Origin: SIG603 sp964369415
Lineage (GTDB): Bacteria > Bacillota > Clostridia > Oscillospirales > Acutalibacteraceae
Direction of reading: 5' to 3'
Length of the DNA: 61,373 nucleotides
NCBI GenBank assembly: GCA_964369415.1
Contig: CAYJFP010000012.1
Span: forward strand, 1 to 61,373
A program made the translations under genes and the position numbers. Position 1 is the first letter of the stretch. Each line of letters starts with the position of its first letter. The notes beneath the pieces are model-generated. The model ran no database searches, had not been told where the DNA came from, and was given only the letters and a program-made list of their open reading frames with translations. This document shows positions 18,101-26,517 of the stretch, piece after piece.

Positions 18101-18866
18101 TATGCGCTTGTGCACTCTCAATGGTTGGAGGCTCACTAGGACGAAGTTTTCTATAAACTTCAAAAAGTGCCTCTTCTGTATTTTTACAGCTATCTTTTTC
18201 AATAGTTGCAAGAATTCTATCGTCTTCACCAAAATAATCTAAAATTTGGGTATCAGAACCTAGGCCCAAAGCTCTTACGAAAACTGTAATTGGAATCTTA
18301 CGATTTTTATCTATTCTTACATAGAAAATATCGTTGATGTCGTTTTCATATTCAAGCCATGCACCACGATTAGGTATTATTGTTGAGCTAAACAGCTCTT
18401 TACCCGTTTTATCGTACTCCATTTTGTAGTAAACACCAGGTGATCTTACAAGCTGTGAAACAATAACACGCTCGGCTCCGTTAATAACGAAAGTTCCACT
18501 TTCTGTCATTAAAGGAAAATCTCCCATGAATACTTCTGATTCTTTAATTTCTCCAGTCTCTTTGTTACTGAGTCTTGCGATAACTCTTAATGCCGCTGCG
18601 TAAGTCGCATCACGCTCCTTACACTCTGTCACGCTGTAATTTGGTGTTGAGTCCAGTTTGTAATCTACAAAGTCAAGTTCAAGATTTCCATTAAAGTCGG
18701 TTATACCCGAAACATCTTTAAATACTTCTTTTAGTCCCTTTTCTACGAACCACTTATACGAATTTTTTTGAACTTCAATGAGATTGGGCATGTCCAGTAC
18801 TTCGTCAATTTTTGAGAAGCTCATTCTAACATTTTTCCCAAGATTTACCGGTTTAACATTCACCAT
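15156..18866 (-). CDS. rpoB: RNA polymerase beta subunit
   Basis: This is a 1,236-residue core polymerase subunit. The rifampicin-pocket segment (SQFMDQTNPLSELTHKRRL) is wild type at the common resistance positions. The family start VKPVNLGKNVR and a GGAG box support the ATG at 18866 rather than the upstream in-frame ATGs. The last 65 or so residues form a strongly acidic Asp/Glu tail. A consensus promoter lies about 190 bp upstream. rplK/A/J/L, which usually precede rpoB in Firmicutes, are not here; a sugar-transport operon is. Confidence 0.98.
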   Translation of the reverse strand: MVNVKPVNLGKNVRMSFSKIDEVLDMPNLIEVQKNSYKWFVEKGLKEVFKDVSGITDFNGNLELDFVDYKLDSTPNYSVTECKERDATYAAALRVIARLSNKETGEIKESEVFMGDFPLMTESGTFVINGAERVIVSQLVRSPGVYYKMEYDKTGKELFSSTIIPNRGAWLEYENDINDIFYVRIDKNRKIPITVFVRALGLGSDTQILDYFGEDDRILATIEKDSCKNTEEALFEVYRKLRPSEPPTIESAQAHINTLFFEPRRYDMSRVGRYKYNKKLALAGRLQGQTLTQPIMNPMTGELMADAGQMVSRALAEEMDDAGVREAFVDVSGKETKIISNGMVDISKFVSFDAEKECGINERVRFSVLQEILENFETEEEIKNEIRIRQPELVPNNIIIDDIFSSINYMNCLAVGLGNIDDIDHLGNRRIRCVGELLQNQFRIGFSRLERVIRERMTLQAQDQESLSPHSLINIRPVVAAVKEFFGSSPLSQFMDQTNPLSELTHKRRLSALGPGGLSRDRASFEVRDVHYTHYGRMCPIETPEGPNIGLISYLATFAKINHYGFIETCFRKVDKATGKVTGEVVYMTADVEDEYSVAQANEPLDEEHSFTNAKVVCRYRGEFIEVSPNKVDFMDISPRMVVSVATAMIPFLENDDANRALMGSNMQKQAVPLLKTQTPIVGTGMEYKAGVDSGVCVLAKRAGVVKSVSADFIRVTADNGEIDDYKIIKFLRSNQSTCINQVPIVNVGERVEQGTVIADGPGIKNGEISLGKNALIGFMTWEGYNYEDAVLLNEKIVRDDVYTSIHIEEYEMEARDTKLGPEEITRDIPNVNEDLLRDLDDRGIIRVGAEVRAGDILVGKVTPKGETELTAEERLLRAIFGEKAREVRDTSLRVPNGERGVVVDVKVFTRENSQDELSPGVNKVVRCYLAQKRKISVGDKMAGRHGNKGVVSRILPEEEMPFLPDGTPLDIVLNPLGVPSRMNIGQVLEVHLGMAARKLGWNIMTPVFDGAHESDIRECFKMAGMSENGKFMLRDGRSGEYFDNPVTVGYMYYLKLHHLVDDKIHARSTGPYSLVTQQPLGGKAQFGGQRFGEMEVWALEAYGAAYTLQEILTVKSDDVVGRVKTYESIVKGQNVPKPGIPESFKVLIKELQALGLDMKVLDKDNNEIDLKQNFDDDDDLGFTPVTTEFEEENVEEEFDGYSVEDVEEDFDFLGENEEDDDLFSDDLFSSEDDLV

Positions 18867-18990
18867 TGCAGCTACCACTCCATTCATTAAAAAAATTTTG
18901 CCTTTGCGACATCTTTTCTTCACAATAACCATAAGAACCGAAGGCGCTTGTTATTAATCACAGAAAATACTACAATTTTAGAGAAAATAC

Positions 18991-19019
18991 TTGATAATAT
19001 TTAATATATATGGTATAAT
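18991..19019 (+). promoter_or_regulatory. Plus-strand promoter inside the rpoB leader
   Basis: TTGATA (18991-18996), a 17-bp spacer and TATAAT (19014-19019) point away from rpoB. No plus-strand gene follows for 4 kb, but a hairpin with a T-run follows 106 bp later. The region is AT-rich, so chance is possible. Confidence 0.4.
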
Positions 19020-19025
19020 CTCTTA

Positions 19026-19151
19026 GAAATTTAAGACATATTTTCCCATGATTATGCAGTATATTATTATATAATTTACTGTTTACCTTGTCAATATGAA
19101 TTTGTTAATATTTTGTAAACTTTACACATGCACCATAGCATGTGCTTTTTT
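19026..19151 (+). ncRNA. Candidate antisense small RNA across the rpoB promoter
   Basis: A transcript of about 125 nt is bounded by the plus-strand promoter at 18991-19019 and a terminator-like hairpin: CACATGC (19125-19131) pairs with GCATGTG (19138-19144), followed by CTTTTTT. It would run through the rpoB promoter and the first 30-40 nt of the rpoB leader on the opposite strand. It contains an internal GTTTAC/GTAAAC pairing and no sensible open frame. There is no other plus-strand transcript for this terminator to serve. The rest of the 437-bp gap (18867-19303) holds only the rpoB leader, its promoter and another hairpin. Confidence 0.3.
19066..19094 (-). promoter_or_regulatory. rpoB-rpoC promoter
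   Basis: On the minus strand TTGACA (19089-19094), a 17-bp spacer and TATAAT (19066-19071) give a perfect sigma-A promoter. The implied leader is about 190 nt before the rpoB ATG. Confidence 0.85.
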
Positions 19152-19251
19152 ATGAAAATTTTTTTTGCTATTTATCTCACCATTTAACTTAAAACTAATA
19201 TAACATCCTTACTTTTTTCAAGACTAAATGAAAAACAATAGATTAAATTCA

Positions 19252-19292
19252 GAATTCCCACTATCCTCGTATTAAGAGCATAGTGGGAATTC
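19252..19292. terminator. Hairpin after the sugar permease operon
   Basis: A 13-bp perfect stem, GAATTCCCACTAT (19252-19264) with ATAGTGGGAATTC (19280-19292), lies 12 bp past the permease stop codon. The T-run (ATTTTTTAT) is on the plus-strand side. On the minus strand it is followed by a mixed AT stretch, so it may act mainly as an RNA-stabilising or weak terminating structure for the operon. Confidence 0.6.
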
Positions 19293-19303
19293 AATTTTTT
19301 ATA

Positions 19304-20188
19304 TCACTCTTTTACAGAACCTATCATAATTCCATGTACAAAATACTTTTGTAGGAACGGATAGATAACTAAAATCGGAATTGAAGTTACAACAATCTTT
19401 GCCGCATTTAGTGTTTGGCTTGATAGATTTGCCATCATTTCCATTTGTCTTGGGTCCGTAATTTCTGAGAAATTAGCAACTGTTAACTGCTGAATATAGG
19501 TTTGCAGTGGGTAATTTGCTGTTTGATTTATGTAAATCAAAGCCATGAAGTAATCATTCCAGTGCATAACTATAGAGAATAGTGCTATAGTTGCAAGAGA
19601 CGGAGTTGATACAGGTAAGATTATTTTTAACAGTATCATGGTTTGCGAGGCACCGTCTATGCTTGCAGCTTCTTCTAGTGCATCTGGCAAGCTTCTAAAG
19701 AAGTGCATCAACAAGATACAGCTAAATACTTGAACCGCATTTGGTAGGACTAAAGCCCAGATAGTCTCTGTTAATTCTAATGTCGAAACTACCATGTATG
19801 TTGGAATTAGTCCACCGTTAAATATCATACAAAATACGAATAAATTCATGTATGCATTTCTAAATCTAAACTGTCTTTTTGATTTAGAAAGCGGATATGC
19901 CGCTAAAATACAAAGCACCATGTTAATTCCAAGTCCAATTACAACCCTTAAAACAGAAATTCCAAAGGAACGCCAGAACTGGTCGTCTCTAAGTATTTCT
20001 TCATACGAGTCGAATGTAAGCTCGGCCGGCCAAATCGCCGTTGGATTAGCAGAGGCGAATGCATTTGTACTAAGAGATATAGTCAATATATTGATAAGCG
20101 GATATAAACAAATAATAAGTAAAATTGTTAAAGCGGCATATATGATTATGTCCGCAAGTCTACTGCCAAAAGATCTATTTCTAACCAT
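19304..20188 (-). CDS. Sugar ABC transporter permease, YtcP/LplC type
   Basis: This 294-residue inner-membrane permease has six hydrophobic spans and the cytoplasmic EAA loop EEAASIDGAS that docks the ATPase. It belongs to the MalG-like half of carbohydrate importers of the LplABC/YtcPQ kind, which in Firmicutes take up oligosaccharides from plant or host glycans. It follows the LplB-like gene by 18 bp. No ATPase is encoded in this operon, so it probably uses a shared MsmX-type ATPase. The ugpC/msmX-like gene at 34.7-35.8 kb is one candidate. Confidence 0.88.
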   Translation of the reverse strand: MVRNRSFGSRLADIIIYAALTILLIICLYPLINILTISLSTNAFASANPTAIWPAELTFDSYEEILRDDQFWRSFGISVLRVVIGLGINMVLCILAAYPLSKSKRQFRFRNAYMNLFVFCMIFNGGLIPTYMVVSTLELTETIWALVLPNAVQVFSCILLMHFFRSLPDALEEAASIDGASQTMILLKIILPVSTPSLATIALFSIVMHWNDYFMALIYINQTANYPLQTYIQQLTVANFSEITDPRQMEMMANLSSQTLNAAKIVVTSIPILVIYPFLQKYFVHGIMIGSVKE

Positions 20189-20206
20189 TATTACATTCCC
20201 CCTTCC

Positions 20207-21097
20207 TTAGAATATACGTTTTCCGGTACTTTTTTCTGCTATCTTATTAAATGACATAATAAGCACCAAGCCAACTACAGATTTTAGCAGTCCAACAGCA
20301 GTACCAAGACTGTATTGACGCTGAACTAAACCAATTCTATAAACATAGGTGTCGATAATGTCACCAGTTTCATAGACAACAGGATTGTAAAGGTTAAAGA
20401 TTTGGTCAAAACCTGCGTTTAGGATGTATCCCATGTCTCTTGTTGTAACAAGAATGATTGTTGGAATTAACAATGGAAGCGTAATTTTTGTAAGTGCCTT
20501 CCATCTATTTGCCCCGTCAATAGTCGCAGCTTCGTAAAGACCAGAATCTATCGAGGTTAAAGCCGCTAGATAAATAATAGAGTTCCAACCAAAGTTTTTC
20601 CAAACGTCAGTTCCTATCATTACTCCTCTAAACCAGTCGTTACTTGCTAAGAATATTATAGGCTCTCCGCCAAATGTCGTAACAATAGAGTTGACTATCC
20701 CCTCTAAAGAAAACATGCTTTGGAACATAGTTGCAAGCACAACCCATGAGAAGAAGTACGGCAAATATGTAACTGTTTGTACAGCCTTTTTAAAGTGACG
20801 ATTTTTAACTTCATTTAATAAAAGTGAAAAAACAACCGCCATAATGATGTTAAAAATAATCTTTCCTACAGAAATTAATAGAGTATTTATTATAACCTGT
20901 GTGCTATCTGGAATAGCAAACATAAATTCAAAGTTTGTAAGTCCTACCCATTTTGAACCAAAAATTCCTTTTGCTGGAATGAAGTCCTGAAACGCCATCA
21001 CAATGCCGAACATAGGAATTATGGTGAAAACAACCAAGAATATCACTACAGGAAGAAGCATTAAATGATATGTTTTTTGATTCTTGTATTTTTTCAT
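20207..21097 (-). CDS. Sugar ABC transporter permease, LplB type
   Basis: This 296-residue MalF-like permease has six membrane spans, an EAATIDGANRWK EAA loop and the LplB-family segment AGFDQIFNLYNP near residue 235. It pairs with the permease 18 bp downstream. A terminator-like hairpin separates it from the binding-protein gene, which would lower its expression relative to that gene. Its close relative at 53.2-54.1 kb shares the same segments, so the two systems are paralogous. Confidence 0.88.
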   Translation of the reverse strand: MKKYKNQKTYHLMLLPVVIFLVVFTIIPMFGIVMAFQDFIPAKGIFGSKWVGLTNFEFMFAIPDSTQVIINTLLISVGKIIFNIIMAVVFSLLLNEVKNRHFKKAVQTVTYLPYFFSWVVLATMFQSMFSLEGIVNSIVTTFGGEPIIFLASNDWFRGVMIGTDVWKNFGWNSIIYLAALTSIDSGLYEAATIDGANRWKALTKITLPLLIPTIILVTTRDMGYILNAGFDQIFNLYNPVVYETGDIIDTYVYRIGLVQRQYSLGTAVGLLKSVVGLVLIMSFNKIAEKSTGKRIF

Positions 21098-21151
21098 AAC
21101 AACCGCCCTTTCGCTTGATTAGTCAGTAACTGCCAATCAGTTTATATAAAA

Positions 21152-21173
21152 GCCCTCACCGCAAAGTGAGGGC
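21152..21173 (-). terminator. Attenuating hairpin between binding protein and permeases
   Basis: GCCCTCAC (21152-21159) pairs with GTGAGGGC (21166-21173) around a 6-nt loop and is followed on the minus strand by CTTTTATATAA. It probably stops most transcripts after the binding-protein gene. Confidence 0.75.
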
Positions 21174-21194
21174 CTTTACTTAGTTAATTAATAA

Positions 21195-22937
21195 TTACAA
21201 TCCTAAGAAAGCGTTAACTTCATCTGTAATTGTGTCTCCGCCAAGTGTGCTCCATTCAGCAACGAACTCGTCGAATGCCTCTATGCCTTTTTCGCCTGTG
21301 ATAACTTGTAGTATCATTTGTTGCTCAGCTGTTTGAATTGTTTCCCATCTGAGTTTCATAGAATCAGTTACTCCGAAGAATACAGGAACAACAGAGTCAT
21401 AACCAGTTTCAGTCATCATTTTGTAAGCATCATATCTAGTTCTTACAGCTGCCCACTCTTCAAGTGACATCTCTTCGCCAGCTTCAACTTTTTCTAGGCC
21501 AGATTTAATTTGGTCCGCAGTACCTACATACCAATCTTGGAATTCATACTCTTCGCCGTTTAAGAAATTAAGTGTTTGCTCATAAATTCTTTCACCAGCA
21601 TCGAAGTAGTCAATGTTGATTGGGAACGCTTGTAGTGCGTGCTCGTAGATTAAACCACCATATGGGTCGTTAACAGCTACGTCGTCTTCTGTTAATTCAT
21701 CAGAATTTCTTAAGTAGTCGTATAGGTAGTTAAGTGTTTTGAACACGATTTCTGGATGTTCAAAGTCTTTTCTAACAACAACATATTTATTTGCTGGGTC
21801 GCCTGAAACGATAGAAACTCCACCTTCATCGATATCTTCGATTAGGCATCCTACCCACTCAGCTTCTGGGTCATTTGTTTTAGCATGTGCACCTGGGTTG
21901 TTTTGTCCAACGCCCCACCATAAAGCGTTAAATGCACCTGATTGTCCACTTGAAATTAGAGATGTGTTTGAATCAAAGTCTCTTGTAGCAAGTTGAGCGT
22001 CGATAAGTCCTTTTGAATACCAATCAGCTAGCATTTCTAATGCGTCTCTCATTTCAGGTTGAATTGAACCGTAAACTGCTTTACCGTCTTTTTCAACCCA
22101 TTGTGCAGGATATGCATCGTGTGCTGCATATAAGTTATTTCCCTGGAATATAGCACCATATGTACCATATTCATAATTAAGTGTTAAACCAACTGTGTTG
22201 TCTCCGCCCATGTTATTCTCAACAAAAGCAGTTAGAACTTCTTCAAGTCCTTCTGTTGTTGTTGGAGCTTCTAAGCCAAGTTCAGTAAGCCAGTCTTGTC
22301 TTAGCCATACGAATTCAGGACCTGTAGAAATTGATGTCTCAGGAATAGCCATTAATTTGCCATCAACTTTTGAAGCATTTAGTGGAGCTCCGCCGTATGA
22401 ATCATACATAGCTTTTACATTGTCGCTTGCCCATGTGTCATAAACTTCTGTTAAGTCCATGATTAAATCATTTTCTGCAAGTTCTTTAACTGTTGCATAA
22501 TCATAAACCATCATAACGTCAGGAATATTTCCGTCAACTATAGCAAGTGAAACTTTTTGGTCGTAGTCTTCACCTTCAGCACCTGTGAAAAGGATTTCTG
22601 ATTGGAAGTTAAATTTTTCAAACAAGTCTCTTGTTCTTTGGTTATCGTTGTCACTGTCGCCTTCCCACTCTGTTCCTTCAAGTGGCGCATAGTTGATAGA
22701 AGCTTTAGCCGCTGTGTAGTTTACAGTCTCCTCGTAAGGAGCCATCCAGTCTACTTCTCCCCCTTCAGTAGCTTCGCTGCTTTCGCCTTCAGCTGCACTA
22801 CTTTCAGTTGAACTACTGCTCTCTGATGAAGCTGCTGATGAACTACTTGACTCACTTGGTGTACCGCAAGCTGCTAGCATACTCGCCGCAAGAGCAGTAA
22901 CTATTAGCATGCTAATAAGTTTTTTTGCTTTTCTCAT
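21195..22937 (-). CDS. Extracellular solute-binding lipoprotein, LplA type
   Basis: This 580-residue protein has a lipoprotein signal peptide with the lipobox LAAC (Cys24), then a 40-residue Ser/Glu-rich tether, and a binding domain of the large carbohydrate-binding family 1 (YtcQ/LplA-like). It captures the substrate outside the membrane for the two permeases downstream. AAAGGACG precedes the ATG. The divergent AraC-type regulator and the rhamnosidase 1.4 kb away suggest a rhamnose-containing or other plant or host oligosaccharide as ligand, but the sequence does not identify the sugar. Confidence 0.88.
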   Translation of the reverse strand: MRKAKKLISMLIVTALAASMLAACGTPSESSSSSAASSESSSSTESSAAEGESSEATEGGEVDWMAPYEETVNYTAAKASINYAPLEGTEWEGDSDNDNQRTRDLFEKFNFQSEILFTGAEGEDYDQKVSLAIVDGNIPDVMMVYDYATVKELAENDLIMDLTEVYDTWASDNVKAMYDSYGGAPLNASKVDGKLMAIPETSISTGPEFVWLRQDWLTELGLEAPTTTEGLEEVLTAFVENNMGGDNTVGLTLNYEYGTYGAIFQGNNLYAAHDAYPAQWVEKDGKAVYGSIQPEMRDALEMLADWYSKGLIDAQLATRDFDSNTSLISSGQSGAFNALWWGVGQNNPGAHAKTNDPEAEWVGCLIEDIDEGGVSIVSGDPANKYVVVRKDFEHPEIVFKTLNYLYDYLRNSDELTEDDVAVNDPYGGLIYEHALQAFPINIDYFDAGERIYEQTLNFLNGEEYEFQDWYVGTADQIKSGLEKVEAGEEMSLEEWAAVRTRYDAYKMMTETGYDSVVPVFFGVTDSMKLRWETIQTAEQQMILQVITGEKGIEAFDEFVAEWSTLGGDTITDEVNAFLGL

Positions 22938-23045
22938 GATTTTTCGTCCTTTCTGTTTTCGGTGCTTTTACTCAATCATACATTCCATATAATTGCACAA
23001 AATTTACACCCATTAATAATTGTTTCTAGGTTGTTTTCTCCTTGG

Positions 23046-23074
23046 ATAATAATAATATATTAACACAATGTGAA
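23046..23074 (-). promoter_or_regulatory. Promoter of the binding-protein operon
   Basis: On the minus strand TTCACA (23069-23074), 17 bp and TATTAT (23046-23051) lie about 110 bp upstream of the gene. The box is back to back with the AraC promoter in the 323-bp divergent region. Confidence 0.5.
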
Positions 23075-23120
23075 TTAATAGTCTTTGCAAATATTAACCT
23101 AAAGTTTGCATTTATTAAGC

Positions 23121-23149
23121 TTGACATATTCAAAATTATCATTTATTAT
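23121..23149 (+). promoter_or_regulatory. Promoter of the AraC regulator
   Basis: TTGACA (23121-23126), 17 bp and TATTAT (23144-23149) precede the regulator gene by about 110 bp. Confidence 0.6.
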
Positions 23150-23260
23150 CATAAACATTACTATCTTTTATGCATTTTCAGTGAATTTATTATCATTTCT
23201 GTTCACTAATTACCTTTTCCAATATTAATAAATGCAATATTTTTTTAGGAGATATTTATC

Positions 23261-24127
23261 ATGCAACTTATATTTCAGCAAAGCGTCTTTCCGCAGGAAA
23301 CTGAATTTCCTTTTGAACTTTTTGAAGGAAGCGGCCTTGACAATGATCAAGAAATTGTTTTTCACACACATGAGTGTCTTGAAATTAATTACTGTGTATC
23401 AGGCAAAGGAACTTATCTTATCGGAAATAGAAAGTACGATATCAGTGAAGGCGACTTATTTATCATAAACAATAAAGAATATCATATGTCTATAAATAAT
23501 GGAGACTTGCTAATGAAAGTTATTCATTTTTCGCCAGAAATGGTTTGGCGAAATGACAGTGCATTTGACAGTCGATACCTGCAAACTTTTTTTGGTTGGA
23601 ACGATAATTTCAAACATCTTTATACTGATGACATACCAATGGTCAAGAAAATCGTTGCAATTATTAATGAAATAGAAGAAGAGTGGACCTTAAAACAAGA
23701 AGGATATCAGTTAATGATTAAAGCAGCTTTACTAAAAGTGCTCGCACTTCTTTATCGTTCTTACCTAAATTCTGGTAGTACTTCTCAAAAGGCAGTCAAA
23801 TTTCAAAGCGATTATAATAAGCTTTTCACCGCTATTACTTTTATAGATAATCATTTTCATGAAGAAATTAAGCTTAGCGATTTAGCTACACTTGCAAACT
23901 TTGCACCAAATTATTTTTCAAAAGTTTTTAATGATGTTATGTCTACATCTGTATCTATGTACATTAACAAAAGGCGTATTGAGCATTCCTGCGCACTTTT
24001 AAAACACACTAATATGAACATAGGTGAAATTGCATTAAAATCAGGTTTTAATGACATCTCACATTTCAACAAAACATTTAAATCTCTACAAAACACTTCA
24101 CCAAAACAATATAGAAGCCAGTTTTAA
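23261..24127 (+). CDS. AraC-family transcriptional regulator with cupin sensor
   Basis: This 288-residue protein has an N-terminal cupin-like sensor (HTHECLEINYCVSGKG near residue 27-42, about residues 20-150) and a C-terminal AraC double HTH at about 185-288 (LSDLATLANFAPNYFSKVF and IGEIALKSGFNDISHFNKTFK). TTAGGAG precedes the ATG. It is divergent from the binding-protein operon across 323 bp and faces the rhamnosidase gene, so it probably activates one or both in response to a sugar. Binding sites are not obvious by eye. Confidence 0.88.
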   Translation: MQLIFQQSVFPQETEFPFELFEGSGLDNDQEIVFHTHECLEINYCVSGKGTYLIGNRKYDISEGDLFIINNKEYHMSINNGDLLMKVIHFSPEMVWRNDSAFDSRYLQTFFGWNDNFKHLYTDDIPMVKKIVAIINEIEEEWTLKQEGYQLMIKAALLKVLALLYRSYLNSGSTSQKAVKFQSDYNKLFTAITFIDNHFHEEIKLSDLATLANFAPNYFSKVFNDVMSTSVSMYINKRRIEHSCALLKHTNMNIGEIALKSGFNDISHFNKTFKSLQNTSPKQYRSQF

Positions 24128-24139
24128 ATCATGCTGTAG

Positions 24140-24158
24140 AATATTGTTTAACAATATT
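24140..24158. repeat. Short perfect inverted repeat
   Basis: AATATTGTT and its complement AACAATATT flank one T, 13 bp after the AraC stop codon. It has no T-run, and its role is unknown. Confidence 0.3.
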
Positions 24159-24212
24159 AGCTGGGCTGTAGTAAAAATTTTGCCAAAGAGAAAATGAAAT
24201 TTTTTAAAACAT

Positions 24213-24257
24213 AAAAGTGCTGAAAACACCCCAAAATTGGTAGTTTCCAGCACTTTT
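24213..24257. terminator. Bidirectional terminator between araC-like gene and rhamnosidase
   Basis: AAAAGTGCTG (24213-24222) pairs with CAGCACTTTT (24248-24257), with AAAC/GTTT pairing further in. T-runs are present on both sides. It serves the two convergent genes. Confidence 0.75.
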
Positions 24258-24325
24258 TATATAGATACTTACATATAGCATATAAGTGTCTTTCTAGATT
24301 ATTCAATTCCAACTAAAGGCGCCCT

Positions 24326-26446
24326 TTAATCCTTGTATTTGCCAAAGAATATATACTTTCCAGGATTTACCACTGTTTTAACATCTCCTATCACTATTGT
24401 AGCCTTTGTAGGTGTTGTTATTTCGTATCTAATTTCATCGTCTACAACTTCCCAAAAACTTACCAGCTCTCCATAACGTGTTTTGATATTAACCGTAAGC
24501 CAACCGAGACGTTTATCAGGATGCGGGTTAATTATTATTTCATCAAACCCTGGTTTAACAATTTTTATTCCACCTGCCACTTCATAAATCCAGTCTAAAA
24601 CCGATCCATATGCGTAATGGTTAAACGAGTTCATTTCAGAACTCCAAAACAATCCGTCTTCCATTATTCCATCCCAATGTTCCCAAATAGTAGTTGCTCC
24701 TTTTGTTATCGGATACAGCCAAGATGGAAATTTTTCTCTTAGTAACAAATCATATGATAATTTTGAGTACCCATAATCACTTAAAGCATGTAAAATATAT
24801 GGCGTTCCCACGAATCCTGTTTGTATTTTCGTACCGTCTAAAATCACTTTTTCAGCCAATTCACAGGCTACTTTTTTCTCATTATCAACCAGTCCAAAAA
24901 CAAGTGCTAATATATATTCTGTTTGCGTAAAAAACTCACTGTATCTCTCTTTAAAAGCTTTAACTATTTTAATGTAAAGATGCTCATAAAAGCTCATGTC
25001 TTTATTTAATATTTTCCCTATTTTAACAAAAAGTTCTGTGGAATGGGCATAGTAAGCTGAAGCTATAAAATCATCACGTGATGAACCTTTGTAACTTCCG
25101 ACCGGTGCATCAAGTCCTAACCAATCTCCAAAATGATTTCCACCAGTCCACAAGAATTCATCATGAGTACTATTAGTGATAAAATCAATGTATTTTTTCA
25201 TACAGTCAAATTGATTCTCCAAAACCTCAATATCACCGTATGTCATATACATTTGCCAAGGAATTATTACGGCGGCATCATCCCATGCTGCACTTCCAGC
25301 ATCAAGCTCTGTGTTTGGTATTACATGTGGAATTGCTCCACTTTTTAACTGTTCGGCAGACATATCTTTTAGCCACTTTTTAAAAAAGTTTAGCACATTA
25401 AAATTATAACTTGCGGTTTTACAGAAAACTTGTGCATCTCCTGTCCAACCTAGACGTTCATTACGTTGCGGGCAATCTGTTGGTATGTCTAAAAAATTAC
25501 ACTTTTGCCCCCAAAAAGCATTTTTGATAAGTTTATTTAGCATAGTATGACCGCTTGATATCGTGCCAGTTTTTTGAAGATCAGAATATACTGCAATAGC
25601 TGTAAAATTATTAATATTCGCTTTCACCGGATACTTATCTAGTCTGATATACCTAAAGCCAAAAAAAGTCATTCTTGGTTTTAAAACTTTCTTACCAGCA
25701 TCACAAATATAGTTAAGTTTTGCTTTTGCTGCTCTGTAATTTTCGGTGTAAAAATTGCCGTCGGCATCTAACACTTCCGCATGGGACATAATTATTTCAT
25801 CACCGTAATTTGTGTCTACTTCAACTTGTACATATCCTGTAATTTCTTGCCCAAAATCAATTACTGTTTCTCCTTTAGGGGTATTGATAATTGCTTTTGG
25901 TTTTATTTTTTCGTGTTCTGTAATATTCTCTCCTTCTTGCAAAATCAAGTTATCAAGGCTTACATCTAACTGTGTAACAGAAAAAATTTTGCTTGTATCT
26001 ACAGTAAAGTCTACTTTTTCACCATCATAAATTTCACTAAAACGAATATTCGACTCTTTACAGTACCAATCTTTATCAGTACATATTAAATTATTTTCAA
26101 ATTTTATTGTAGCAATGACAGCAGGAACTTTTTTTATTTTTTCTATATTACTCCCCATTAATGGACTACGATACCAACCTTTTCCTACTGTAATAACTAT
26201 GCTATTGTGTTCATGTAGCACAGCTGAATATCTTTGATATTGATGACGAGTTTCATATGATGTCCAGCCTGGCGCAAGCACATTTTCACCAATTTTTTCG
26301 CCATTCAAAATAATATCATAAACACCCATAGCGGTAACTTCAATTATAGCTTTAGCTCCATCTGCCGCCTTAAAATCTCTTCTAAATTCATAGCAAATAT
26401 CTTCTGCTGCTTCATTAGGACTTATCCATTTAGCTGATTTTATCAT
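24326..26446 (-). CDS. Alpha-L-rhamnosidase, glycoside hydrolase family 78
   Basis: This 706-residue enzyme removes terminal alpha-L-rhamnose from oligosaccharides or glycosides. It has an N-terminal beta-domain (GVYDIILNGEKIGENVLAPGW), a second beta-domain (INTPKGETVIDFGQEITGYV), the six-hairpin catalytic domain and a C-terminal beta-domain. The GH78 catalytic signature DCPQRNERLGWTGD lies near residue 330, its Glu being the probable general acid; TTIWEHWDG near residue 580 may hold the base. There is no signal peptide, so it acts in the cytoplasm on imported sugars, matching the nearby importer. GGAGGAATG overlaps the start. It follows recQ on the same strand after 71 bp with a weak A/T hairpin between. 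Confidence 0.92.
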   Translation of the reverse strand: MIKSAKWISPNEAAEDICYEFRRDFKAADGAKAIIEVTAMGVYDIILNGEKIGENVLAPGWTSYETRHQYQRYSAVLHEHNSIVITVGKGWYRSPLMGSNIEKIKKVPAVIATIKFENNLICTDKDWYCKESNIRFSEIYDGEKVDFTVDTSKIFSVTQLDVSLDNLILQEGENITEHEKIKPKAIINTPKGETVIDFGQEITGYVQVEVDTNYGDEIIMSHAEVLDADGNFYTENYRAAKAKLNYICDAGKKVLKPRMTFFGFRYIRLDKYPVKANINNFTAIAVYSDLQKTGTISSGHTMLNKLIKNAFWGQKCNFLDIPTDCPQRNERLGWTGDAQVFCKTASYNFNVLNFFKKWLKDMSAEQLKSGAIPHVIPNTELDAGSAAWDDAAVIIPWQMYMTYGDIEVLENQFDCMKKYIDFITNSTHDEFLWTGGNHFGDWLGLDAPVGSYKGSSRDDFIASAYYAHSTELFVKIGKILNKDMSFYEHLYIKIVKAFKERYSEFFTQTEYILALVFGLVDNEKKVACELAEKVILDGTKIQTGFVGTPYILHALSDYGYSKLSYDLLLREKFPSWLYPITKGATTIWEHWDGIMEDGLFWSSEMNSFNHYAYGSVLDWIYEVAGGIKIVKPGFDEIIINPHPDKRLGWLTVNIKTRYGELVSFWEVVDDEIRYEITTPTKATIVIGDVKTVVNPGKYIFFGKYKD

Positions 26447-26517
26447 TGCTCATTCCTCCATCAAATTATAAATTATTAGCCTACTTTTTAAAAATAAAAA
26501 GCTTATTTTTTATAAGT

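Noticed and set aside
18867..18932. An upstream in-frame extension of rpoB starting at 18932.
   Set aside because: There is no ribosome site, the extra residues are not in RpoB families, and the ATG at 18866 has a GGAG box and the conserved VKPVNLGKNVR start.
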